From the NCBI RefSeq assembly GCF_000346485.2, contig NZ_KQ976354.1:7426283-7490282 (forward strand): a stretch of 64,000 nucleotides of DNA. The letters run 5' to 3'. The notes beneath the pieces are model-generated. The model was not told the origin of the DNA. It saw only the letters and a program-made list of their open reading frames with translations, and ran no database searches. Shown here one piece after another: positions 18,193 to 29,400 of the stretch. Origin of the DNA: Scytonema hofmannii PCC 7110. Lineage in GTDB: Bacteria; Cyanobacteriota; Cyanobacteriia; Cyanobacteriales; Nostocaceae. How positions within the stretch are numbered: the stretch's first letter is position 1; each line of letters begins with the position of its first letter. The translations under genes and the position numbers were made by a program.

Positions 18193-20865
18193 CTAACTAG
18201 CTTTTTTCGTTTTTTTGCCCGTTGTGGTTGAGGACTTGGTAGAAGATTTAGAACTGGAGGTTGTTGATTTACTCGTTGTTTTGCGTGTAGATTTTCCAGA
18301 TTTTCCAGTTGAGGCTTTGGTTGCCAATAGTTCTAACGCGGAAGCTAGGGACATATCTTCTACCGATTGCTCATCTGGAATTCGCACGTTGGTTTTACCG
18401 TGCTTAATATATGGTCCGTAGGGACCTTTGTAGATGTTTACTGGTTCACCATCCTCTGGGTGAGGACCTAATTCCTTTTCAGCTGCTTTAGATTTGCTAC
18501 TGGAGGAGTTACGCCCTTTTTTGGGTTCCGACAATAATTCCAATGCACGTTCTAGTGTTATTGTCAAGATGTCATCGCCAGATTTTAGGGAGCGATATTC
18601 CTTTTCTCCACTTTGGTTGTGAACAACATAAGGTCCAAAGCGTCCCAGGTTTGCTTGGATTTCAGCACCAGTTGCTGGATGAGGGCCTAATTTCCGAGGT
18701 AGAGCCAATAAACCAATTGCGATTTCCAGGGTAATATTTTCGGATGTAACGCCTTTGGGCAAGGATGCTTGTTTTGGTTTGGGGTTTTCTTCCGATTTGT
18801 CGCCCAACTGAACGTAAAGTCCGTAAGGTCCAATTTTAAGGTAAATGGGTTCGCCTGTTTCTGGATGAGTTCCAATTTCGTCCGGACCGACAATTTTTTG
18901 TCGCAAGATTGTTTCTACTTTTTGCGGATCGAGGTCGGCTGGAGTGAGGTCTTTGGGAATTGAGGCAGTAACAACCTGTTCTCCATTTTCTTTTTCTATA
19001 TAAGCGCCGTACTTTCCGATCCGAACTTTGACATCTAAATTTTCCAGTTCTACTGTCCGGGCTGAACTGGCATCAATTTGGTTTTCTTTTTCCTTAACCT
19101 GGGTTTCTAAGCCTTTGTCTCCTGAGTAGAACGCTCGCAGGTAAGGAAGCCACAGCGCCTCACCAGTAGCGATGTCATCCAATGTTTGCTCCATTTTGGA
19201 AGTAAAGCTTGGATCGACGACATCGGGGAAGTACTTTTCCAACAACTCAGTGACAGCGAAGGCTGTGAAAGTTGGGATAAGCGCATTACTCATCAATTGA
19301 GCGTACCCTTTATCAATAATTGTGCCAATAATGCTGGCATAAGTACTGGGACGCCCGATACCTTCACTTTCCAAAGTTTTTACCAAGGTTGCTTCAGTAT
19401 ATCTAGCTGGTGGTTGAGTTTCGTGACCAACGGCTTCTAATTCTTGGCAGTTGGGGCTATCTCCGACTTTTAAATTCGGTAAAATAACTTCCTGATCTTC
19501 TAGAGCTGCTTCCGGATCGTCAGAACCTTCAACGTAAGCACGGAGGTAACCTGGAAAATCAATGCGTTTGCCAGAAGAACGGAAACCAGCATCTTCGACT
19601 TGCAACTGCACGCTCACTTGAGTTTGGCGGGAGTCTGCCATTTGGGAAGCAACAGTCCGCTTCCAAATCAAGTCATACAACTGCAATTCCCGCCCGCCCA
19701 GACCGGTTTCTTGGGGTGTGCGGAAGGTGCTACCTGCGGGACGAATGGCTTCGTGCGCTTCTTGTGCTCCTTTGGATTTGGTCGTGTACTGTCGTGGTTG
19801 GGGGCTGAGGTATTCCTTTCCGTAACGGTTTTCCACGCACTCGCGAGCAGCAACAATGGCTTGATCTGACAAATGTACTGAGTCTGTACGCATATAGGTG
19901 ATATAACCCTGCTCGTACAAACTTTGGGCAGTCCGCATGGTATCTCGTGCTCCCATGCGGTATTTGCGGTTGGCTTCTTGCTGTAGGGTAGAAGTGGTGA
20001 ACGGTGGCGAAGGTTTGCGCGTTACGGGGCGTTCTTCAACCTCTATGACTTTCCAGGTTTTTCCTAAGAGTTGTTCTCTGAGGGCTTCGGCTTGGTCTTG
20101 ATTGAGCAGGACGACATTGCGATCACTTGGAATGGTTCCTGTCGCCGCATCGAAGTCACTACCATTGGCTACCCTCATCCCTTTTAATGTAATGAGTTGA
20201 GAAGCAAATGCTGCTCCTTTGGTTGAATCGGGCGGAATCAACGTGGCTTTCAAATCCCAGTAGGAACCTTGACGGAAAGCACGGCGCTGACGTTCTTTTT
20301 TAACCAAAAGCCGCACGGCTACAGATTGTACGCGTCCTGCTGACAGTCCCCAAGCAATTTTTTTCCACAGCAAAGGAGACAGGGTATAACCCACCAACCT
20401 GTCCAAAATTCGCCGCGTTTCTTGGGCGCGAACTAGCTGTTCATCAATATTGCGGCAGTTTTTTAAAGCTTTTTTAATGGCTTCTTGAGTAATCTCGTGA
20501 AACACCATCCGCTTTGTCGGAACCTTTGGCTTGAGCAACTGGTATAAGTGCCAACTAATGCTTTCACCTTCCCGGTCTTCGTCTGTAGCCAGAATCAGTT
20601 CATCTACTTCTTTGAGAGCGTCTTTCAGTTGAGTTACAACTTTCTTCTTATCTTTAGGGATAATATAGAGCGGCTCAAAGTCGGCGTCTACATTTACCCC
20701 AAGTTGCGCCCATGCTTCTCCCTTGACGTTAGCGGGAATATCACTAGCTGATTGGGGTAGGTCACGCACGTGTCCCATCGACGCTTCTACCCGGTAACCG
20801 GCTGGGAGGTAGTTGCGAATGGTACGAGCTTTGGTCGGAGATTCGACGATGACGAGAGTTGACAT
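18193..20865 (-). CDS. topA: DNA topoisomerase I
   Basis: Type IA topoisomerase that relaxes negative supercoils. 890 residues. Toprim domain (1-140, [16 protein letters not shown] and ATDEDREGE), catalytic core with active-site Tyr324 in YITYMRTDS, gate residues in [11 protein letters not shown], then C-terminal repeats of the [18 protein letters not shown] type about every 70-80 residues. The tail is a low-complexity Lys/Ser/Thr run of about 40 residues, as in other cyanobacterial and actinobacterial TopA, likely nonspecific DNA binding. No zinc-finger cysteines, also usual for cyanobacteria. Confidence 0.97.
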   Translation of the reverse strand: MSTLVIVESPTKARTIRNYLPAGYRVEASMGHVRDLPQSASDIPANVKGEAWAQLGVNVDADFEPLYIIPKDKKKVVTQLKDALKEVDELILATDEDREGESISWHLYQLLKPKVPTKRMVFHEITQEAIKKALKNCRNIDEQLVRAQETRRILDRLVGYTLSPLLWKKIAWGLSAGRVQSVAVRLLVKKERQRRAFRQGSYWDLKATLIPPDSTKGAAFASQLITLKGMRVANGSDFDAATGTIPSDRNVVLLNQDQAEALREQLLGKTWKVIEVEERPVTRKPSPPFTTSTLQQEANRKYRMGARDTMRTAQSLYEQGYITYMRTDSVHLSDQAIVAARECVENRYGKEYLSPQPRQYTTKSKGAQEAHEAIRPAGSTFRTPQETGLGGRELQLYDLIWKRTVASQMADSRQTQVSVQLQVEDAGFRSSGKRIDFPGYLRAYVEGSDDPEAALEDQEVILPNLKVGDSPNCQELEAVGHETQPPARYTEATLVKTLESEGIGRPSTYASIIGTIIDKGYAQLMSNALIPTFTAFAVTELLEKYFPDVVDPSFTSKMEQTLDDIATGEALWLPYLRAFYSGDKGLETQVKEKENQIDASSARTVELENLDVKVRIGKYGAYIEKENGEQVVTASIPKDLTPADLDPQKVETILRQKIVGPDEIGTHPETGEPIYLKIGPYGLYVQLGDKSEENPKPKQASLPKGVTSENITLEIAIGLLALPRKLGPHPATGAEIQANLGRFGPYVVHNQSGEKEYRSLKSGDDILTITLERALELLSEPKKGRNSSSSKSKAAEKELGPHPEDGEPVNIYKGPYGPYIKHGKTNVRIPDEQSVEDMSLASALELLATKASTGKSGKSTRKTTSKSTTSSSKSSTKSSTTTGKKTKKAS

Positions 20866-21445
20866 GGAAATTACAAAAAAATAATAGCTGTTCGGCTAAA
20901 TAATCAATTGAAAGAAATGATAAAGAGCGTATCGGTCTAGTTCAACCATTAGCTCTGGGATTATGCGATCTAATCCTTACACAAACCGTCTTTGGGGGTG
21001 AAATTTCCGACCTGCTTGTTGGCAAAGCCTATCCCAAAGGGAGAGGCGGGTTTATCAGGGGTGGGAATTTCCAGTTATTTTAATCTTTAACTTAAAATCG
21101 GCGTTTTTGACGAGTGCTATTTTCAAAATCCCCCTCAAGGTTTTATCTTAAGCCTATTGTCATTATTCAAATTTAGTACCCCACTTTGAGGGATAAAAGC
21201 AATTTCACTCTAGCACCACCAGAGCGGATACCGGGCATCAGCATCGCCTCATAGAGGAACAAGCACAAATTGTACGAGAAAGATAGCACATTTTATCTGC
21301 CTGTTTAAACTTAAACATAATTTAACTTAAGGGGAGCGCTCGTTTAATTCACAAAGGCTAACAACTGTTGGTGCAGCGATCGCAATGATTCAATAGAATG
21401 AAACAGTAGGATCTGAACGCCTAATAACCAAAACCTACATAGCTT
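20866..21445. other. Divergent intergenic region topA / ndhB
   Basis: 580 bp between divergent genes. It must hold both promoters. I see a HIP1-like GCGATCGC at about 21376 and AT-rich blocks, but no convincing operator, riboswitch or small ORF. Confidence 0.4.
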
Positions 21446-23023
21446 ATGGATTTTGCTAATCTTGCTTCCCAGTTAAATGCTGGAACCATATTGCCAGAGG
21501 GAATTGTCATTCTTACCCTCTTGGGGGTTTTGATTGTTGACTTGATTGTAGGGCGGACATCCTCACGCTGGATTGGGTATCTAGCGATCGCGGGTTTGTT
21601 GACTGCTATTGTCGCCCTGTATTTCCAATGGGATAACACAGATCCCATTTCCTTTCTTGGTGCCTTTAATAGTGACGACCTCAGCATCGTCTTTCGCGGT
21701 ATCATCGCTTTGTCTGCTGCCGTGACGATTTTGATGTCGATTCGCTATGTCGAACAAAGCGGCACTGCTTTAGCCGAGTTTATAGCGATTTTGCTTACCG
21801 CTACCCTAGGAGGAATGTTTTTATCAGGGGCTAGCGAGCTAGTGATGATCTTCATCTCTCTAGAAACCCTCAGTATTTCCTCTTACTTGCTCACAGGTTA
21901 TACAAAGCGCGACCCCCGTTCTAATGAAGCAGCACTAAAATACTTGTTGATTGGCGCTTCAAGCACAGCAGTGTTTTTGTATGGGGTTTCGTTGCTTTAT
22001 GGCTTATCCGGCGGACAAACACAATTGAGTGCGATCGCCAATGGAATTGCCACATCTGGCTTCGGTCAATCTCTGGGCTTAGTCATTTCTTTGGTGTTTG
22101 TAATTGCAGGAATTGGCTTCAAAATTTCTGCCGCCCCCTTTCATCAGTGGACACCGGACGTTTACGAAGGCGCACCCACTCCAGTGATTGCTTTCTTATC
22201 CGTTGGTTCTAAAGCTGCTGGATTTGCCCTAGCTATCCGCCTGCTGACAACCGCCTTCCCCCTAGTCGCTGAAGAGTGGAAGTTTGTCTTCACTGCCCTC
22301 GCCGTTTTAAGTATGATTTTGGGTAACGTAGTCGCCCTTGCTCAAACCAGCATGAAACGGATGTTGGCTTATTCTTCCATTGCTCAAGCCGGATTTATCA
22401 TGATTGGCTTGGTAGCAGGTACTGAGGCAGGGTATTCAAGTATGATTTTTTACCTGTTTGTTTACCTGTTCATGAATCTGTGCGGTTTCATCTGCGTAAT
22501 TCTATTCTCTTTACGGACAGGAACAGACCAAATCACAGAATACTCTGGTTTGTATCAGAAAGACCCACTCCTCACTTTAGGATTGAGTATTGCTTTACTC
22601 TCATTAGGTGGTATTCCACCACTAGCCGGATTTTTCGGCAAAATCTACCTGTTCTGGGCTGGTTGGCAAGCCGGAGAGTACGGTTTAGTCTTGCTTGGCT
22701 TAATCACTACTGTGGTTTCCATCTACTATTATATCCGTGTTGTCAGGATGATGGTAGTTAAGGAGCCTCATGAGATGTCTGACGTAGTTAAGAATTATCC
22801 AGACGTGCGTTGGAATCTACCCGGTTACAGACCCATACAGGTAGGGTTGATTGTAACATTAGTTGCCACTTCCGTAATTGGGATTTTATCAAATCCCATC
22901 TTCACGCTGGCTAACAATTCGATAGCGAATACTCCTATTTTGCAGTCGATTACACATTCAACGGTTAAAGCGGAAAGTGTTCCTACCTTGTTAGAGGAAA
23001 ATTCTGTCAGTCTTAACCCGTAA
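21446..23023 (+). CDS. ndhB: NAD(P)H-quinone oxidoreductase subunit 2 (NdhB)
   Basis: Proton-pumping membrane subunit of cyanobacterial NDH-1, used in respiration, cyclic electron flow and CO2 uptake in the thylakoid. 525 residues with about 14 membrane helices. [20 protein letters not shown] (residues 134-153, with the conserved Glu), [18 protein letters not shown] and [16 protein letters not shown] are signatures of the Mrp-antiporter-like family. Start [13 protein letters not shown] is typical. Stands alone, as is usual for ndhB in cyanobacteria. A strong palindrome follows 24 bp after the stop. Confidence 0.97.
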   Translation: MDFANLASQLNAGTILPEGIVILTLLGVLIVDLIVGRTSSRWIGYLAIAGLLTAIVALYFQWDNTDPISFLGAFNSDDLSIVFRGIIALSAAVTILMSIRYVEQSGTALAEFIAILLTATLGGMFLSGASELVMIFISLETLSISSYLLTGYTKRDPRSNEAALKYLLIGASSTAVFLYGVSLLYGLSGGQTQLSAIANGIATSGFGQSLGLVISLVFVIAGIGFKISAAPFHQWTPDVYEGAPTPVIAFLSVGSKAAGFALAIRLLTTAFPLVAEEWKFVFTALAVLSMILGNVVALAQTSMKRMLAYSSIAQAGFIMIGLVAGTEAGYSSMIFYLFVYLFMNLCGFICVILFSLRTGTDQITEYSGLYQKDPLLTLGLSIALLSLGGIPPLAGFFGKIYLFWAGWQAGEYGLVLLGLITTVVSIYYYIRVVRMMVVKEPHEMSDVVKNYPDVRWNLPGYRPIQVGLIVTLVATSVIGILSNPIFTLANNSIANTPILQSITHSTVKAESVPTLLEENSVSLNP

Positions 23024-23046
23024 TTTGGTTGACGCTTAAGTAGATC

Positions 23047-23081
23047 AAGATCCCCGACTTCTTTGAGAAGTCGGGGATCTT
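23047..23081. repeat. Palindrome, CCCCGACTTCT family
   Basis: Perfect inverted repeat with 16-bp arms (AAGATCCCCGACTTCT) and loop TTG, 24 bp after ndhB. It could terminate transcription, but no T-run follows and the same core recurs at 34824-34856 and, with changes, at five other sites. Confidence 0.9.
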
Positions 23082-23243
23082 GTAGCATTTGCCCACCTAC
23101 ATATGTTTCAAAAATCAATTGAACGAAGGAAGAAGAAAGAAGAAAGAAGGAAGAAGTTTTGTTTTTATATGTGGATTCTGACCCCAACTCAAAACGGGCA
23201 ACCCTAAGGGGATGGGGTTTTAAACCCCTATAGAAAGAAGTTT

Positions 23244-23290
23244 GTTCGCGAAGCGTGCCGTCTATGCCGAATACGGCACGCTTCGCGAAC
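23244..23290. repeat. Large GC-rich inverted repeat
   Basis: Perfect 18-bp arms GTTCGCGAAGCGTGCCGT and its complement separated by 11 bp. The core TTCGCGAAGCG is itself palindromic. It differs sharply in composition from the AT-rich surroundings and looks like an interspersed repeat. Confidence 0.9.
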
Positions 23291-24175
23291 GGCATAGAAA
23301 TTCCAACTTCGGTCCTTCCTTCAAACTTCTTCCTTCGGATAATATTCTTTTCAAATAAAGACCTGCAACAGACGAATCCAGCGATCGCACAATTTCAGTA
23401 TTGGCAATTGAGCCACTCTCCGCTCGCATATAGACGGAGATTTGAGCAAACTTGGGACTCACTTTTCGCTCTTCTTAACTATCTGATTAGAAACAATGGG
23501 GGCGCAGCGGCATTGCACCCCTAAAGTCTAAAACGACCATTATCCATCGATCCATATAATACTCAATTTGTACAGTGCATAGGTCTTATATATTTTGTAG
23601 GCTTAGAAAAATTAAGACTTCATGACAATTAAGTAAATATACTAATATAAAATTCATTAAAATAACTAAAAATTTAACAAAATCCTGAAATAAATGTGCG
23701 GTTTTAGAGTTGACAACAGAAAACTTACGTAATTTCCACAATTAATAAGCTTTGTCTTCATAATTTCTTTATATAACCTAAGGGAAAATACGCTGTTTTA
23801 CTGAGTATTCATTAAATTTATAAATATAGGAAGTTGCGGATGTAATAAATATAAAAAAAATCAAAGATTATATAAGAAAGATTTTTTGAAGAAATAGAAA
23901 TTATCTGAAACACTACAAAATGCAGGCTTAATTTAAAATTAAAGCCTGTATAAAGTGTCCTAGTTCAGCCTTTTTTTCAAAAATGAAAGATTGAAAATCT
24001 TGGAAAAATCAGATTTCAACAAATTATTGCATTGATGGATAAGGACTTAACTTTGCTCTATCTTTCTCCGCAAAGTTTAGCAAATTTGCAAGTATCGACT
24101 CAAAAGAATAATAACACCCACTGATTTCAGAGCGTGTCAATTTGTTCTAGATTTCTGTAATTGATCAAAGGTTTT

Positions 24176-25144
24176 ATGGCTCAATTAACTTTCCCTAAAT
24201 TACACTGTCCATTTCCATCTCAAATCAATCAACACGTTGATGTGATGGGCGATTATTCCTTAGAATGGGTGTTGCGCTTCAATTTACTAGCTAAAGAATC
24301 AACTTACCGTCGATTTTCTCAATCAAAATTCTTTTTATTAGCTGCACGTGCATATCCAAGCTGCGAGTTGGAAGAATTGAAAATTGGAAATGATTGGTTA
24401 AGTTGGGTGTTTATTTGGGACGACCAATGCGATCTATCAGAGTTGAAAAAACAACCTGAAGCCCTGAAGGTTTATCACAAAAGATTTTTGGAAATCTTAA
24501 ATGGAGCAGAACCTACAAGCAATGATATACCTCTAACTCATGCCTTGTACGATCTGCGACAGAGAACGGTTCAAAGAGCGAGCAAGGAATGGTTTCGTCA
24601 CTTCCTCCTTTACTTTGAAGAATACTTTCAAGGATGCGTTGAAGAAGCAGCAGTCCGCGCACAAAATATTGTGCCTGACGTTGACACTTATATGATGATA
24701 CGCCGAGCAAGTGTAGGGGGAAATCTTTTTCTAACAGTCAGTGAATTTTGCAATAACTTCATGCTGAGCAATTTTTTACGAAATCACTATTTTGTAGACA
24801 AGCTCAAGCTAATGACAATTAACGTTCTTGCTTGGTGTAATGATGTCTTTTCAGCCTCTAGAGAAATGGCTAGTGGTGATGTACATAACATAGTCTTAGT
24901 ACTGCATTATCAACAACAGCTTTCTTTAGAAACCTCAATCGAGCGTGCTGTTATCATGCACGATAAAGAAATGGAGTCTCTTGTTAGCTTAGAAGCATCT
25001 ATGCCCGTTTTTGGAAACGAACTGGATACGGAATTGGCACAATATATCTCCATTATGCATGCTTGGATACGTGGCAATCTAGACTGGTATTCTTATACCG
25101 ATCGCTATCAAAGTGTAGAAATGTTGGAACCAGTGAAATACTAA
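24176..25144 (+). CDS. Class I terpene synthase (sesquiterpene cyclase)
   Basis: Cyclises a prenyl diphosphate, probably farnesyl diphosphate, in the cytosol. 322 residues from ATG 24176 (MAQLTFPKLHCPF); a TTG 15 bp upstream is less likely. All metal-binding motifs are present: DDxxD-type WDDQCD with D82, D83, D86; pyrophosphate-sensor Arg at 176/177; NSE triad N222, S226, E230 in NDVFSASRE; terminal Arg-Tyr at 310-311. Single-domain length excludes geosmin synthase (about 750). Nostoc homologues make germacrene A or a selinene; the product here cannot be told from sequence. The P450 begins 10 bp downstream. Confidence 0.93.
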   Translation: MAQLTFPKLHCPFPSQINQHVDVMGDYSLEWVLRFNLLAKESTYRRFSQSKFFLLAARAYPSCELEELKIGNDWLSWVFIWDDQCDLSELKKQPEALKVYHKRFLEILNGAEPTSNDIPLTHALYDLRQRTVQRASKEWFRHFLLYFEEYFQGCVEEAAVRAQNIVPDVDTYMMIRRASVGGNLFLTVSEFCNNFMLSNFLRNHYFVDKLKLMTINVLAWCNDVFSASREMASGDVHNIVLVLHYQQQLSLETSIERAVIMHDKEMESLVSLEASMPVFGNELDTELAQYISIMHAWIRGNLDWYSYTDRYQSVEMLEPVKY

Positions 25145-25154
25145 GATACGTAAC

Positions 25155-26489
25155 ATGACCTTAACTATTAGCCAACAATCTCTACCTTTACCTCCTGGTA
25201 GCTTTGGTCTACCTATAATTGGTGAAACGCTTAACTTTCTGTACGATACACATTACGTTGAAAAGCGACAGAAGCAATACGGAGCGATTTTCAAAACCAG
25301 CTTATTTGGATATCCTACAGTTATCGCGATTGGAGCAGAAGCCAATCGCCAATTGTTTACCCATGAAAAAATGCATCTTTCTAGTAGATGGCCTGAGTGT
25401 ACTAAGGCGTTGCTAGGGACGGGGTCTTTACTTATCCAAACAGGTAACGAGCACCAAAATCGACGCAAGATTTTTCATAAAGTCTTCCAACCAAAAATTA
25501 TAGAACAGTCCTTTTCCAGCATAGAAAGTATCTCCCGCAGTTATTTAGACAAATGGGAACGCATGGGTACATTAAACTGGTTCCCAGAACTGAGCAAATT
25601 CTCTCTTGATGTTGCCTGCAAGTTTCTCATAAGTTTGGATACTTCTAACGATGACCATTTCAGTAAATTGTTTGAGAAGTGGGGAGACGGTCTATTCTCT
25701 ATACCAATAGCTTTACCTTGGACTAAGTTCGGTCGAGCATTACACACTCGCAAGCAACTACTGATACGCATTGAGGAAATTGTCCGAGAGCGTCAGTCGC
25801 GATCTCATCCAGGTCAAGATCTTTTGGGGATGCTGTTGCAAGCGCAAGACGAAAATGGGAATAAATTAAGTTTGCAAGAAGTCAAAGAACAAGTCTTATC
25901 GTTTCTATTTGGGGGTCACGATACAGCAGCATCAACGCTGACATCAATGTGTATGTTTCTAGCACAGTCTCCGGAAGTTTTCGCAAATGCCCGTGCAGAA
26001 CAACGACAGTTGGGGTTGGAGGAACCGCTAACAGTAGAAAGCCTAAAGCAGATGAACTATCTGGAGCAAGTTCTTAAAGAGGTTTTGCGAGTAAATCCCC
26101 CTGGTGCTTTTGGTTTCCGCAAAGTCACGAAGGAATTTGAAGTCAACGGTTATCGCATTCCCCAAGATTGGACTGTAGTCTACTTGTTTAAAAGAACTCA
26201 TCAAGACACTTCTGTCTATACACAACCGGAGTGTTTTGACCCACAACGTTTTGCACCAGAAAGGGCTGAGGATAAAGCAAAACCATTTGGTTATTTACCT
26301 TTTGGCGGTGGGCTGCGAGAATGCCCCGGTAAGGAGTTTGCCAAGTTGGAAATGAAACTGTTGGCAGCAATGTTGCTACGCGAGTATAAGTGGGAACTGG
26401 AACCGGGACAAAATTTAAATTTCGTTCAGTTTCCCACACCATACCCTTATGATGGTCTTAGGGTTAAGTTTCGCCGCCTTGCCTCGTAG
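25155..26489 (+). CDS. Cytochrome P450 (CYP120-like)
   Basis: Heme monooxygenase, 444 residues. Oxygen-activation helix LFGGHDTAAST (253-260 core), ExxR motif E309-R312, and heme-binding FGGGLRECPG with axial Cys390. The N-terminus PLPPGSFGLPIIGETLNFL and the C-terminal half resemble Synechocystis CYP120A1, known to hydroxylate retinoids, more than other cyanobacterial P450s I can recall. No membrane anchor. Ten bp after the terpene synthase, so almost surely one operon; the simplest inference is that it oxidises the terpene. Electron donors would be supplied from elsewhere. Its stop codon directly abuts the end of the convergent kinase gene. Confidence 0.93.
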   Translation: MTLTISQQSLPLPPGSFGLPIIGETLNFLYDTHYVEKRQKQYGAIFKTSLFGYPTVIAIGAEANRQLFTHEKMHLSSRWPECTKALLGTGSLLIQTGNEHQNRRKIFHKVFQPKIIEQSFSSIESISRSYLDKWERMGTLNWFPELSKFSLDVACKFLISLDTSNDDHFSKLFEKWGDGLFSIPIALPWTKFGRALHTRKQLLIRIEEIVRERQSRSHPGQDLLGMLLQAQDENGNKLSLQEVKEQVLSFLFGGHDTAASTLTSMCMFLAQSPEVFANARAEQRQLGLEEPLTVESLKQMNYLEQVLKEVLRVNPPGAFGFRKVTKEFEVNGYRIPQDWTVVYLFKRTHQDTSVYTQPECFDPQRFAPERAEDKAKPFGYLPFGGGLRECPGKEFAKLEMKLLAAMLLREYKWELEPGQNLNFVQFPTPYPYDGLRVKFRRLAS

Positions 26490-29400
26490 TTAATGTAGAG
26501 ACGCGCCATGGAGCGTCTCTACTTGTCTTAGCGGAATTTGGACTACAAACTCTGTTCCCTCGCCAAGAACAGAATTGTAAGTTAAACTACCCCTGTGTTT
26601 ATCCACAACAATCTGATAGCTAATTGATAATCCCAACCCCGTACCACTTCCGACTGACTTGGTGGTAAAAAAGGGATCGAAGACTTTCTGACGTACATCC
26701 TCAGGTATCCCAGCACCATTGTCAGCAATCCGAACCAAGACCTGATTATTGTTTGCTAGTTCAGTCCGAATGCGAATTGTTGGTTTGTAGCCGTCGCACA
26801 AACGTTTAGCTTGAATTTCACTGCAATCGTGTAAAGCATCAATTGCATTGGCAATAATATTCACAAATACTTGATTGAGTTGACTGGGATAGCACTCAAC
26901 TAGCGGAAGTTGACTGTATTCTTTAATAACTTCTATCTCAGAGCGATAAGCCGACTGCCTACAGGCTTCAGCCGTATCGCTTGGCGTGCTTTTTACCTTA
27001 AATCGATGGTGTAGAATCATCAAAGCGTTATCGATTCCCTCATGAACATCTACAGGTTTCATGTCTGCTTCATCCAAACGAGAGAAGTTGCGTAAGCCCA
27101 AAACAATATTCCGAATACGTAGGGTTCCTACTTTCATGGAATCTAAAAGCTTGGGCAAATCTTCTTTTATGAAATCCAAATCAATTTCAACCACTTTTTC
27201 CCGAACGAGAGAGGAGGACTCTGAAAATTCTTGCTGATATATAGTAATTAAATTTAATAAGGATTCCACGTACTCTGCAGCGTGACTAATATTTCCATGA
27301 ATAAAATTAATGGGATTATTGATTTCATGAGCAATTCCCGCTACCATTTGCCCTAAGGAAGACATTTTTTCACTTTGGATTAATTGCGTTTGGGTGTTTT
27401 GTAACTCTTTTAAAGCTCTCTTCAGATGCTGATTCTTTTCATTGATTTCCCGTGTTCTCTCGGTCACTTTTTCTTCTAACGTGCGGTTGTATTCTTCCAA
27501 TCGCTCGTTAGCTCGTGCTAAATTCTGGTAGAGTATGGCATTTTCTAGAGAGATTGCTGCTTGAGTAATGATGAGTTTGAGAAGTTCCACGCGAGCGCGT
27601 GTAAATGCTTCTGCTGTTAAATTATTTTCTAGGTAAAGAATACCAAGTAATTTACCTTGGTTGATAATCGGCATACACAAGAGACTTTTAGGCTGCTCGC
27701 GAACGATGTAGCTATCAGTACCTAAAACTGGTTTAGCTTTTAAATCATCAATGACGAGGATTTCCTGTGTTCGCTTGACGTAGTTAATTAAAGTTACGGG
27801 AACGTCACTGCTTGATTCCAGACAGATTGAGGGAAACTCTGTGTCGCTCCGCGCACTTGTTGAATTTGAACTGATTGCAGAAACCGTAAGATGTACGTCC
27901 GTTGCTACGCGTTCGCTCTTAGCGCAAGCTCTACCCAGCTTATCGCGAAGCGCAAGCTGTACCCAGCTATAGCCTTCACTTAAAATGAGAGCACACTTTG
28001 AAGCACCTGCATTTTCCATCACCACTTCCATTAAAGTAGATAGCAACTGCTCGAGTTCAATTTCTCCAGACAGAGCAATAGAAGCTTTTACAACAGATGC
28101 CAAATCTAATGAATCGGAAATACTGGTATTTGAACCAAGAACAGTTTGATTGGAGCTACTGGTGGAGCGGGATGTGCTACTCTCAATAGAGCTATTCGTT
28201 CCTGGTTCGGTATTGAGTTGTCCTTGTTGAAGAATTGGAGCAAGGAATTGAGCATAATGCTTTTCTAAATCCTCAACTTTAGCTTTTGCTCCCCAACGAA
28301 TATAGCCATAATAAGCATCTATTAAGTAAATTTTTGCAATTTTTAGTTTGCCCCACTCCAGATAAAACTTAGCAGTTAGTTCGTTCGCAAGAGCCGCTTC
28401 ATGTACATACTCATTGTCTTGAGCAAGGGTAATTGCTTGCTCGTAACTATTCATGGCTTCAAGATATTGACCTATAACCCTATACCGCTCTGCTTCTACC
28501 AAATAAAATTTATGCAAATAATTCATGGGGGCATGAGTTGCCCATTTCTGAATTTTTTCTTGATTAATAGCTACCTTTTCCAGAAGTTTTGCTTTTTCTA
28601 ATTTATTCGCTTTAGGATATACTGCCAGACTTACCAGGGAATCGTAGAAATGAAATTCAACAAGAACTAAATGCCCGACTGCAACGTCTATATACTTCTC
28701 TAGATTGACAGCATTTTCAACTGCCTTATTGTAATCAGCTAGTAAATAACACAGTTGCAGCTTACATAAATACAAATGTACAAGCCCAAGACTGTCATTA
28801 GCTTGCTGATGATATGTTATCATTTCTCTTTCATTATAATACTCACCTATTAAGTCAAATTGATTTTCCCGCTTATTTAATAAATTTAAGACAGTTTGCA
28901 GGTAGATATTATTCCAGCCTAACACCATGATTTGATTTGTTTGCTCAATGGCATGGCTGTGATTTTCTATTTGCTGCTTGAGCAGTGAAAGTTCCCCACC
29001 CATGAAATATACATAGTAGGAGTAACAATAAAGAGCATAAGCTGCATATTCTAAACTTCCTGTTTCTAAACTAATAGAATAAACTTCTAAAAGAGAAGGC
29101 AATATTTCTCGAATATGCTCTTTCCAATGTCTGATAGTTCCATTAAATCCCATAACAACTTGTGGTATGGTATCTTTAACCTGGAATCTAGCCAACAGAT
29201 CTAAAGATAGTTTGCCTAATCGGTAGCCAAACTCTATGTCTCCCACAACTCCACAGAGTATTATTGCGTAACGAGTATAGACAAGGGCAGACAAAGGAGA
29301 AGTTCCATACTTAAGTGAGAGATTGATTTGTTTAAACACGAGCAAAGGAAACAACTCAGGTACAGCTTGATAGGCAAAACTAGCGACATTAGATAGAATA

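Larger units (their letters stand above)
23024..24175. other. Long repeat-rich intergenic region before the terpene synthase
   Basis: No credible gene in 1.15 kb. It contains the palindrome at 23047-23081, a purine-rich GAAGAAAGAAGAA stretch (about 23127-23155), a large GC-rich inverted repeat at 23244-23290, and from 23540 about 600 bp of very AT-rich DNA ahead of the terpene synthase start at 24176, the likely promoter region of that pair. Confidence 0.55.

Noticed and set aside
23047-23081. Rho-independent terminator of ndhB
   Set aside because: Hairpin is strong but lacks a T-run and belongs to a dispersed palindrome family; kept as a repeat.
26495-26522. Terminator between P450 and kinase
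   Set aside because: The palindrome lies inside the kinase coding end, has no T-run and is a dispersed repeat.
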